Below are positions 37,001 through 46,635 of a stretch of 64,000 nt of DNA, piece after piece (position 1 is the first letter of the stretch; each line of letters starts with the position of its first letter). The translations under genes were made by a program, and so were the position numbers. This DNA comes from Gossypium raimondii (lineage: Eukaryota > Streptophyta > Magnoliopsida > Malvales > Malvaceae): assembly GCF_025698545.1 (NCBI RefSeq), contig NC_068571.1, positions 51,431,733 through 51,495,732 on the forward strand. Reading direction: 5' to 3'. The notes under the pieces were generated by a model, which saw nothing but the letters and a program-made list of their open reading frames with translations, ran no database searches and was not told the origin of the DNA.

Positions 37001-40000
37001 TTTCTGTAACTAATAGCATCAAAAATTTCATCAATTTCAGCAGCATGATTTATTTCCACCTGCAAAGTAAAATATTTTAAATTTAAAATATTGTAGAAAA
37101 CAAGTCAGTCAAACCCTTAACATAGAGAAAAAATAACTGTATAACAGTGCAAGTATCCATTTACCTCAATTGGATGGGATTCTGCAAGCCCATCCAACCT
37201 AAGACCATCGGTTAATTCATCAAGAAACTGAGTCCATATTCTCCATTCTGGAAATATGCTATCAGTTGCCAAGTAGCTTACCTGGAAATTTGTAATCATT
37301 AGAAATTCAGTTTGTAGCACAAGCTGATAATAGAAAATATAGAAGGAAAAAAAAAAGTGCCTTACCCATGTTGCAAAACCCTCATTCAGCCACAAATGAG
37401 TCCACCATTCCATTGTCACAAGATTACCGAACCACTGGTGTGCCAGTTCATGGGCCACCACAGTTGCAACCTTCCAGAAACCAGGTAGGATTATCAAACA
37501 CTTCGTCAGATGCAGGATAAAATAATCTGAGGACACCAACATGGTTTACAAATATTACCCTCTGCTTATTGGCAGCTGCAGAATGTTGCTCGTCATAGAG
37601 CAAAGCTGTTTCACGGTATGTAACTAAGCCATAATTCTCCATTGCGCCAGCAGCAAAATCAGGAATAGCAATCATATCCAATTTGGGAAGAGGGTATGGC
37701 ACAGCAAAATAGCTGCAGAAGTTAGGTGAATTAATTCGGGACTAAAATCCAGAAGATAGATCATAACCAGTAAGCATCCACGTGAAAGAACATCCACCGG
37801 TCTTTAAAGACTTGGGGGAATAGCAATCAATAAGCAGGAAATTAAATGAAGAGAAAACATACTCTTTGTACAACTCAAGCGTCCTCACAGCAACTTTAAG
37901 AGCAAATTCCCCTTGGTTTGCCTTCCCAACTTGACAATATACTCGAACTTTAATCCCTGTCCAAAGATACAGGTAAAAAGCTTTTAACACAATAAATAAT
38001 AGAATATGACTGCACCATCATCAACAATCCACATAAGAGAAAAATCCACAGATTGTGACTGCATTGTCATCACAATAAATAATTAACAGAGTTTGTTCAT
38101 ACCATCTGACGTGTGATCTTCCACATAATCAAACAAACCAACAACGTAAGCCACTAAATAAGTGGACATGATTGGTGATTCTTGATAAGAAACAGTTTTC
38201 AGAGGCCCATTAACTTTCTCCTCGATTACTGGCATGTTTGAGAGGGCCACTAGCTCAGATGGCACATCTAAGGTGATCTTAAACTTAGCCTATAATTTCA
38301 TATTAAAAAGAAAAAAAGGAAGTAAAATCAAGATCAAACTTAACAATTAATAAAAGTAAACTTTTAGAATATCTAAAACAATAACCTTGAAAGAAGGTTC
38401 ATCCCAACATGGAAAGGATCGCCTAGCATCAGCTGGCTCAAACTGTGTAACTGCCATATTCTTCTTCTCACCATTGTGCTCATATGTACTAAATACCAAA
38501 ATATCATTAATTAGATAAATATTCTAATCTTCTTTCTTTCAAACATAAGTACCATATAAGCATCAAACATGTACCTTCTATAGAACCCTTTCATTCTGTC
38601 ATTTAAAATTCCTTCAAATCCAATAGCCAAAACTCCTAGACCCAGAGGAAGTGCCTCAGCAAAATCTAATACCAAAATCTCATCTTCTTCAACTAACTCA
38701 ACTTTTTTCGGATCAAATACCTGCTCAAGAATCAGTTAAACTCCAAAAAGTTGGCCAAAATTTAATCAAACCAAAGAAACTTTGAATCAAAAAATTAAAC
38801 TAACTAAAGTGGAAATATAGAAATGAAGAGCTATGACGTAACTTAATCAAATAAAATAACATATTATGGATCTTACTTCAAATCCAAAAATTAAGCTAAG
38901 ACCTTGTTTGATAACCAATTAAAAATTAAATCAGCCAAAATTAATATTTTCAGTGATTTAATTTTTAAACAAGTTTGATAATCCATAAAAGAGAACAAAA
39001 TGGTAGAATTTTTCAATGAAAAGTGTTGAAAATGATAACATAAGGAGCTACTTATCACTTATGCAGAGTTTTTTCAATTATTTTTAATCTTTTAATATTA
39101 CCCTTTAACGATTTACCTTTAAAGTTTTAAAATTCCTATTTATCAAACAATCTAATTATATTTTGTACTTGATTTTAATTAATATACCAAACAGATTTTA
39201 TAACTTAAATTTAGTAATTAATTTTCAATTTATCAAAGAACACCAAAGTAAAAGAGGAAATATGGAAACGAAGAGCTATGAGGTAATTTAATCAAACAAA
39301 AGAACATATCATGAATCTTACATCAAATCAAAAAATAAATTAAGTAAAGAGGAAATGTAGAAATGTAAAGCTACGAGATAACTTAATCAAACAAAAGAAC
39401 ATATCATGAATCTTACTTCAAATCCAAAATTAAACTAAATAAAGAATACATACAGAAATGAACTATGAGGAAATTTGATCAAATATAAACCGAAACATAC
39501 TCTAAATCTTACTTCGAATCCAAAAAGTAAACTGAAACATACTATTAATCTTACTTCGAATCCAAAAATAGAACTAAGTAAAGCGGAAATATAGATGAAG
39601 TGTTATGAGGTAATTTAATCAAACAACGGAATATATTATGAATCTTACTTCGAATCCAAATATTAAACTAAATAAAGCGGAAATATACAAATTAACTATA
39701 AGGAATTTAATCACACATATTATTAATCTTACTTGCAATCCGAAAATTAAACTGAAACATACTAAGAATCTTACTTCGAATCAAAAAAGTAAACTGAAAC
39801 ATACTATTAACCTTACTTCGAATTCAAAAATTAAACTAAGTAAAGCGGAAATGTAGAAATGAAGAGTTACGAGGTAATTGAATATCGACGAAGAAGAAGT
39901 TAGATATGATCGAGGAGACCTTAGAAGAGTTACGAGGGGAGAAAGAGACAGATCCAGGGTTGATAGACAGTTCGGCGGCATTGAGAACGATGAAGCGAGT

Positions 40001-40135
40001 TTCGGCGACGATGTCAACGTCGATCGAGACGGAGCCGGCGAATTTGCAGGCAGAGAGGTCAGGCTTCAGCTGGAGATCGTAGCGCTTAGGTACCGCGAAT
40101 TTTGGAAGACGAGGTTGCCCCTTGAAATTTTCCAT
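34086..40135 (-). CDS. APM1: Aminopeptidase M1 (M1 family, puromycin-sensitive type), 19 exons
   Basis: Exons from 5' to 3': 40135-39920, 38720-38575, 38488-38386, 38289-38103, 37956-37863, 37712-37559, 37470-37366, 37281-37165, 37059-36946, 36609-36427, 36245-35969, 35891-35770, 35690-35593, 35306-35129, 35036-34922, 34841-34774, 34670-34596, 34482-34405, 34271-34086. The joined frame is exact and gives 871 aa, close to Arabidopsis APM1 (At4g33090, about 880 aa by memory). It has no signal peptide ([20 protein letters not shown]). The exopeptidase motif GAMEN is at residues 271-275 and the zinc site HELAH at 307-311, with Glu330 (WLNEGFA) as third ligand, spaced HEXXH-X18-E. ERAP1-like C-terminal helices follow. 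It trims N-terminal residues from peptides. Arabidopsis APM1 binds the auxin-transport inhibitor NPA and is needed for root and embryo growth, acting at membranes and in the cytosol. Intron 1 (1199 bp) carries a tandem repeat. Confidence 0.95.
38790..39885. repeat. Degenerate tandem repeat in intron 1 of the aminopeptidase gene
   Basis: Units of about 90-100 bp, and half-units near 42 bp, contain AAGCGGAAATATAGAAATGA, ATGAGGTAATTTAATCAAAC and ATCTTACTTCGAATCCAAA. Copies of the last block occur near 38875, 39319, 39413, 39508, 39550, 39644, 39727, 39770 and 39812. A unique AT-rich stretch at about 38900-39230 splits the first copy from the rest. The array runs to within about 40 bp of exon 1. 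Confidence 0.75.
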
Positions 40136-41922
40136 CGTTTGAGAGAGATGACTTCAGGCGATTTAGCTTTGAGAGTGAAAATACAAGGGTAAACGAGAGA
40201 GGTGAGGATTATATAGCTTGCTCTGCAAGAGCCGAACTGTTGGAACCCTAAACGGCACCGTTTGTTTGCATCTGCAAAATAGAATATTAAACATTCATTA
40301 GGCACGGATTTTCTTCTTTTAAAAAAAAATTTCTTTTGACTTTTCAAATTTTATTAAATTGATAAACATTAAAATACATTCATCAATTCCTAACTAATTT
40401 ACTTGTGATGTTTTTTTAAATGAAATTATTCTAAATTTCTTAAATAATTATTAACATTTATACTATTATTTAAGCATTTAAATTAGTATTACCTTCAAGT
40501 GGATCACCAATTTAATTATAAAATTATACAAATATTATTTTCTAAATTATAATTAATACTTTCTTAATTTTATATCATTTTAAATAAAAATTATAAATTT
40601 AATTATTAAACATATGTTGGATATAACATTAAAATACAAGTTAGTCACCACTCAATTTATATTCATTATTAACTAAATTTTAAAATATATATAATTTTAA
40701 TATAAATTATGTTTTTCACTCACGTCTTGCGTATAATAAAATCTAAATATAATATAATTACATAGTATAGTTGGTAAAAAAATAAAGATTAAATAAATGA
40801 TAAATATATTTAACTTTACTTTAGAAAATGTTAAAATTAATTCTTGTAGTAGTAAATTTTAGTTGAAATTATTAATATAGTTATTTAATTGTACTTTAAA
40901 AAAACTAATATTATTTCTTTCAAGTAAGTTGCAAAATTAGATGAAGCTCTAAGTTAAAGAAATATGGGAATCTTGGAAATGGGATGAGGTAGTACACTCT
41001 AAATTCTTTTAGTATTGGATGCTTAACTTAGAGATAAAGTATCACTTTTAAGTTTTATTATTGTCAATTTGTTTTAAGAAAACAAATGCTTTCTTAATTT
41101 GATGGACAACCATGTATTTCTATATGATTTTATATAATCAATATAGACCGTATAAATTACATTATGTTCTTTTAAAAATACTGGATGATTTGAATGAGAA
41201 AATTAACAATAACTTCAAGGTTCATCATCATTATTTTGTTTTTCATATTTCAGTTAAAATTGAATTAATTTATCGAATTGATCTAATTTAATTAGTTAAT
41301 GATTTTTAAAATTTGGGTATCGGTTAATTGATTTGAAATCAAATAATTAATCGAATTAACAGAATTTAATAACTAATATTAAAATTATATGTAGTTTTAA
41401 TTCAAATAATTCGCCAAATGAATATTATTATTTTTATATGATTTATTATTATTTTAACAAAATAAAATAAAAATATATAAATTTCGGTTAATTCGTTTAA
41501 CCAATTTTAAAATGTCACACCTACAAATTTAACAAAAAACAAACTTAAGTGAAATCTAAAAATAAAAAGACTAAATTTCTAAAAATATATATAGTTTAAA
41601 ATTTAAATTTATGAAGAGTACAAAATTTATAATATATTTTAATTTGACTCGTCATGTATAAAATAATAATGATATATAAATCACATTTTAATTATAAAAT
41701 TTATGAAATTATTACAATTTTTAATAACAAAATAAAAATTAAGATTAGGTACTAAAATCTTACAAATGAAAATATGAGGTATTAAATTCTAAATTTAAGA
41801 AGAGTAGATGGATTTATGATATATTTTAACCTTAAAAAAAAAAAAAACAGAAGGGATATAAGCTTTGACCCGTTCATTAGCCGAATCGTTGTATGGAGCG
41901 GTACATTTAGCAGGCAAGTGAG
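40136..41922. other. Intergenic region between divergent genes
   Basis: This 1.8-kb region separates the starts of the aminopeptidase (-) and Mdm35-like (+) genes, so both promoters should lie here. The first 130 bases next to exon 1 are likely 5' UTR. The centre is AT-rich with no frame or clear repeat boundaries. I see no decisive core promoter motif. Confidence 0.5.
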
Positions 41923-42395
41923 ATGGGAGCAGCAAGCAAGAGAGACAAGAAAAACAGTTCTACTTCAACATCACCTTGTGCCCATCTCCGATCTGCTTAC
42001 CACAATTGCTTCAACCAGTTTGTTCATCCTTCCTTTTTTTTCTTTTTTATTTTTCTCTAAAACCCCTCTTAATCCCCACCTATTCTTTACATATTTATCT
42101 CATTTGCAGGTGGTACTCTGAGAAATTTGTAAAGGGTCAATGGGATAAAGAGGAATGTGTTTCCGAGTGGCAAAAATACAGAGATTGTCTCTCTGTAAAG
42201 TCCCATCTTAACCTTCTTTTTTTAATTTTCCCTATGGAATTACTTTGTTTTTTGATTGACTGATTGGGTTTTCTTTGTTTGGAAAAGGAACATCTGGACG
42301 ACAAGCATCTTAGTCGGTTCTTGGAAGCTGAAGCTGCTTTTGGTTCCGTTTTTCAAGAGGGGAAGGAAAACCCAGTTGAGAATTCTGCTAAATAG
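41923..42395 (+). CDS. Mdm35/TRIAP1-like twin CX9C protein, three exons
   Basis: Exons are 41923-42017, 42110-42194 and 42288-42395, giving a 95-aa protein (start MGAASKRDKKNSS). Introns are short (92 and 93 bp) with acceptors TTTGCAG and GGAAAAG. The twin CX9C motif is complete: Cys19/Cys29 (CAHLRSAYHNC) and Cys48/Cys58 (CVSEWQKYRDC), joined by FNQWYSEKFVKGQWDKEE, the hallmark of the UPF0203/Mdm35/p53CSV family. In yeast and humans Mdm35/TRIAP1 is imported into the mitochondrial intermembrane space by disulfide relay and partners Ups/PRELI proteins, which carry phosphatidic acid or phosphatidylserine between membranes. The plant role is inferred from these. From memory it matches Arabidopsis At4g33100, next to APM1 there as well. 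The gene is too fragmented for a simple reading-frame search to find. Confidence 0.92.
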
Positions 42396-42465
42396 TGTCA
42401 AAAAAGGTGAACAAGATTAATTGTATATATATGTGTGTGTATATATTCATTAGCTTATGTTTAAG

Positions 42466-43262
42466 AAACATTGTGGTTTACCTAGCTGATGCTGTAGGAG
42501 ATTGGGGTATATCTTGTTGTTAGGTAAAGGTACCCCTTAGGAGTCTTATTGCATTTTGCTACTCTATTAAAAAATAGTAAATTAGTACTTGTACAAAGAG
42601 CAAATAGATCTTTTTGGTTAAAAATTTCATCTGTGTCTGTACAGTTGAAAATTGATGTAGATGACTTAATAACCAGATAATGATAAGTGGTGTGCCATGT
42701 GTAACTCATGTTAATGTACAAGGATCAGTTTGTAATAGTAGAAATTGATAAAAATTTTAATAGAATGATCAATTTACTTTTTAATCTAGCGAATAATGAA
42801 TAATTTGCTACTTTTTAGTAGATGACCTAATAAACATTATGATTTACCTAGCTGATGCTGTAGGAGATTGGGGGTATATTTCGTTGTTAGGTAAAACTAC
42901 CATGTAGGTCCTGTACAGTCAAATTGCATTTTGCTTCTTCTACTTATAAAATGGGCAAATTAGTTCTTGTACTTTAAATTTAAGAGTAAATTGGTCTTTT
43001 TTTGTTAAAAAATTTATCTACTTATACTGTTAAAAACTGATGTAGATGATTGAATAACTAGATAGTGACAAATGGTATGCCATGTGTACCTCATGCTAAT
43101 GTACAAGGACCAATTTTTAATAGTAGAAATGGATGAAAATTTTAATAGAAGGACTAGTTTGCTTTTTTATCTAACGTACAAGAACTTATTTTTTCATTAT
43201 TTTAGTAGAGGGGGAAAATGCAATCTGACTCCTAGTATAGGGGCTTCTATGGTACTTTTACC
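42466..43262. repeat. Tandem duplication (about 366 bp) of a palindromic MITE and its flank
   Basis: The block from AAACATTGTGGTTTACCTAG at 42466 recurs as AAACATTATGATTTACCTAG at 42832. Each copy starts with about 57 bp of non-MITE flank (GCTGATGCTGTAGGAGATTG) and then a MITE starting GGTAAA(A/G). The second MITE is complete at 42890-43262, ending GGTACTTTTACC; the first (42523 to about 42828) lacks its right end. Internal blocks such as GCCATGTGTACCTCATG and GTACAAGGACCAATTTTTAA are shared. It lies just downstream of the Mdm35-like stop codon. Confidence 0.75.
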
Positions 43263-43804
43263 CTTATTGTTAGGGTGATTTTCACATATTTAGATAAACT
43301 ATATGTAACATTGTTGCTAATGCATTTATTAGACCAAACCGCGAAAAGAAACATTGATCCATGTGTTCCATAAGGGAAGGTTCATTACTCCAAAAAGTGT
43401 AATATATAATACAAGTAATTCGGTTGGAAACTGTGGATAGTCTATTTATTGAAAGGAGCTTATATTTGATGCTTTGACAGTGTACAATTTTCTCTTTTTC
43501 TTGTTCGAAATAGTGTATTTACATACTGTTAGCGAAACAAGAGGATGATGGACTAAGAAAACCGGTTCTTTATTTTTAACAATGTCTGATCATCTAATTT
43601 ACCGATACATGCAACTTGTTTCAATCCTTACCACATAGAATCGATACTGTATTGATATGGGTTTCACTGCAGAAAACCTATGATGTTTGTATCATCACAG
43701 GCTCCATTGAAGTAGCAATAAAAGTATTGCTTCTTCTCCATGCTACAATGTATTGTTCTGATTTTGCTGAAGTTCAATTTTGTGTTGTGGACAAGCCCTT
43801 GATT

Positions 43805-44137
43805 GGTAAAAGTACCATGGAGGTCTCTGTCCTAGGAGTCAGATTGCATTTTGCTCCCTTTACTTTGAAAATGAACAAATTATTCAATGTACATTAGATT
43901 AAAGGGCAAACTGGGCATTTTTGTTAAAAAATTTCATTTCTATTATTAAAAACTAGTGTAGCTGATAGAAAAACCAAACAGTTACACATGACATGTCATG
44001 TGTACCTCATGTTAACGTACAAAGGCCAACCGGTTTGCTTTTTGATCTACGTATAGGAACTAATTTGCTCATTTTTTAGTAGAAGGGACAAAATGCAATC
44101 TATCTCCTAATATAAAAGCCTCTATGGTACATTTACC
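43805..44137. repeat. Palindromic MITE, third copy
   Basis: It starts GGTAAAAGTACCATGGAGGT and ends with the near-complement CCTCTATGGTACATTTACC. The internal order (CAGATTGCATTTTGCTCCC, ACATGTCATGTGTACCTC, ACGTACAAAGGCC) matches the copies at 42.5-43.3 kb. No coding capacity. Confidence 0.7.
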
Positions 44138-45325
44138 ACCCTTGGTCTCATGTTTCATCCTATATATCTGTTGATTTTAAGTGATATCTCTTTATATAAA
44201 GGCATCAGCATATAGTGGAAAGCATGTTTCAGAATCCGATTTTCTATTTTCCACTAGGCATTGCATTCTTTTGATGTTGTAGTTTCTAAGTGGATCACCA
44301 TTGCGAGGATACGAGTATAATCTTTACTGAGTGGTAATTGGATCTGATTCCTATTTTCCACCATGCATTGCATTCCTTTATAGTTTCTAAGTGGAGATAT
44401 TATGGATAACGATGATTGTGTTTGTTTCTGCAGGCAATCGACGGATGTCATTGTTACTGCTAGTTTCAAAGAACAACTTGTCTTGGTTGCAGATTTTAAC
44501 GACACCGGTACTCGCATAAAACTAGCGAATCTCTGTTCAAAGCTCAGTTACTAGTCTGTCATTATATAATTTGTACTGTATGGAGCATCTTGGTTGATAG
44601 GGACTTGATAAGAAGTGAAAAGTGAAAGCTTATAGTTGAAATACTAGTCAGAATGTGTTGATTTTTTATGTAGAACAGTAGAAAAACTCGTTAGTGTTCA
44701 TAGACATTGGACATTTATTTGATATCTTTTCATAAGCTTCGATACGAAGTAAGTTTTCCTAAATTTAATTTGTCTTTCCATTGTTATCCATCATTTCCCT
44801 TATTAAAACCTAGCAAAGGCATAAATTATGATGGTCGTTTGAATCAAACTGGCCAGTTGAATCGGGATTTGGCCAAGGTATCAATCTAAGAGAGGCATCA
44901 GATTGATTGACCTATAAATCGATATGGATCAATTGAACGGAGCTAAAAAATTGGTTGACAACTAAATTAATATTATTTTTGAAAAGGGTTTTCCAAAAGT
45001 GTCGTGATAAAGTAGGATTGATTTAATGGAAATTAATTGTTAATATTACTAGTTAATTATGAATTTTTATCAAATTTACTTTAAAATTTGAATTAAACAC
45101 TTAAAAGTTAACCATTATTGTATAATTTTATAAAATACAAATATTACGTTAGAAAAGAAAAAGCTTACAAATATCACCTTAAAAATATCAAATAATTTAT
45201 TAACTCATTTAAAAATCAATAAAAATTGGGTGAAATGGATAGAAACATCGAATCAATAGATAATAAATATGAGAGACAATAGTCTATAATGGAATGGTCG
45301 GGTTCCTTTATAAATTAAAATAGGT
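44138..45325. other. Intergenic DNA; possible 3' UTR exon near 44434
   Basis: TTTGTTTCTGCAG at 44421-44433 would make a good acceptor, and AAAAAAGGTGAACAAG just after the Mdm35-like stop (about 42407) a possible donor. If used, the MITE-filled stretch would be a 3' UTR intron and the exon would begin at 44434. This is inference only. Otherwise no gene is seen. Confidence 0.3.
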
Positions 45326-45828
45326 AAAATGATAAATTTAGTTCTTAATGTTTATATTTTAATTAATTTGATTTTATTTTTTGTTAAATTTGATTATTAA
45401 TATTTCAAAAGAGTCAAATTATGTTTAATAAAAATACGGACTAAAACATTAATTTTTAACGATGTTAGCATAATAATTCACGTGGCAATCTGGTATACTT
45501 TATATTAACATCACATTATTTGTTTTATATGTCAAATCAACAAATAATTTAAAATTTATAAAAAATTAAAATAAAATATATAAAAACATTCATAAAAATT
45601 AGAAAAGAAAGTAATTTAATATACGAGTGAATTGCCATATGGGTTCTTTGTGTTTAAAATTTTAACATTTTAGTCTACATTTCTATTAAAAGAACAATTC
45701 AACTTTTTTTGAAATATTGATAATCAAATCTGATTTTTTATTTAAAATTAAGAGCTAAATGTAGTTCAAAATATAAGAGTTAAACCGACAAAATAAGTAA
45801 ACATTAAAGATTAAATTTATCATTATGT
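45326..45828. repeat. MITE, about 500 bp, relative of the element at 23481
   Basis: The left end AATGATAAATTTAGTTCTTA pairs with the right end AAGATTAAATTTATCATTA. Inner blocks (AAATTTGATTATTAATATTTC against AATATTGATAATCAAATC, and CACGTGGCAATCTGG against GAATTGCCATATGG) also pair. It is longer than the 23.5-kb copy because of an extended central AT stretch. Confidence 0.65.
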
Positions 45829-46635
45829 CTATTAAAATACATAAATAAAAGTCAAAATTCTTCATTCTCACCAATGTTATTCGAATTGAATTAAATTAAT
45901 CAATTGATTACCAGGATAGAGAAAAAATTTTGAACCAATTGAAGCAAGAATAAGTACTGACGAATTCAACCAACCAAATTAATTTATTTTTATTAATTCT
46001 TAATAATTTATTTAATCTGATCTTCCGAAATTGTCGGATCAAACTGGCGAAGCTTGATTCTCACCGATCTGACGGCCAAAATAGCCCATTCTACGGATAA
46101 TAACGTGAAGTCAAAACACCTTATCTTAACTCTATTAGGAAAAAGTACAGTAGTTAAATCTTCGGCTTACCCAACTCAATCGAAGTCCATGCTAAAGACA
46201 AATTCTCCATCCTTCTTCACGTGAAAAGTTTTCCGGGAAAATACAGAGAGCATTAAATAAAATTAGACGATCCCAACAAAATCCCTACTAATTCAAGTAA
46301 CTACCTTCTTCTTATCATCAATTTTCTATTTCCGGGACTTTATTTTTCTTGCTTGTTACTCTTTTGTATTGTTTTTGTTAAAAGCTTGGTCACTGAAAGC
46401 GATCAAAGGTTTCGGATTCACCGTCTCATCTCATACAACAAGAAGAATCAGATATCTAGTAAGTAACTTTTAATTTTACTATGATGAATTCCTTTCTGGG
46501 TTTTCAATGATTTATCTTTTAATCCATTTTTTTTACTCCCTTTCCGGTGAATGACTGAAGATATCCGGTGTAACTGAAATTGTTAAGGGTATATCTCTTA
46601 TACTTAGGTTATAGTTTTAAATTTGTCTTTGTTGA

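Noticed and set aside
39638-39856. 72-aa frame with internal repeats ([10 protein letters not shown]-type)
   Set aside because: It is a translation of the intronic tandem repeat of the aminopeptidase gene, not a protein.
39878-40192. 104-aa plus-strand frame over aminopeptidase exon 1
   Set aside because: Antisense shadow of a conserved exon.
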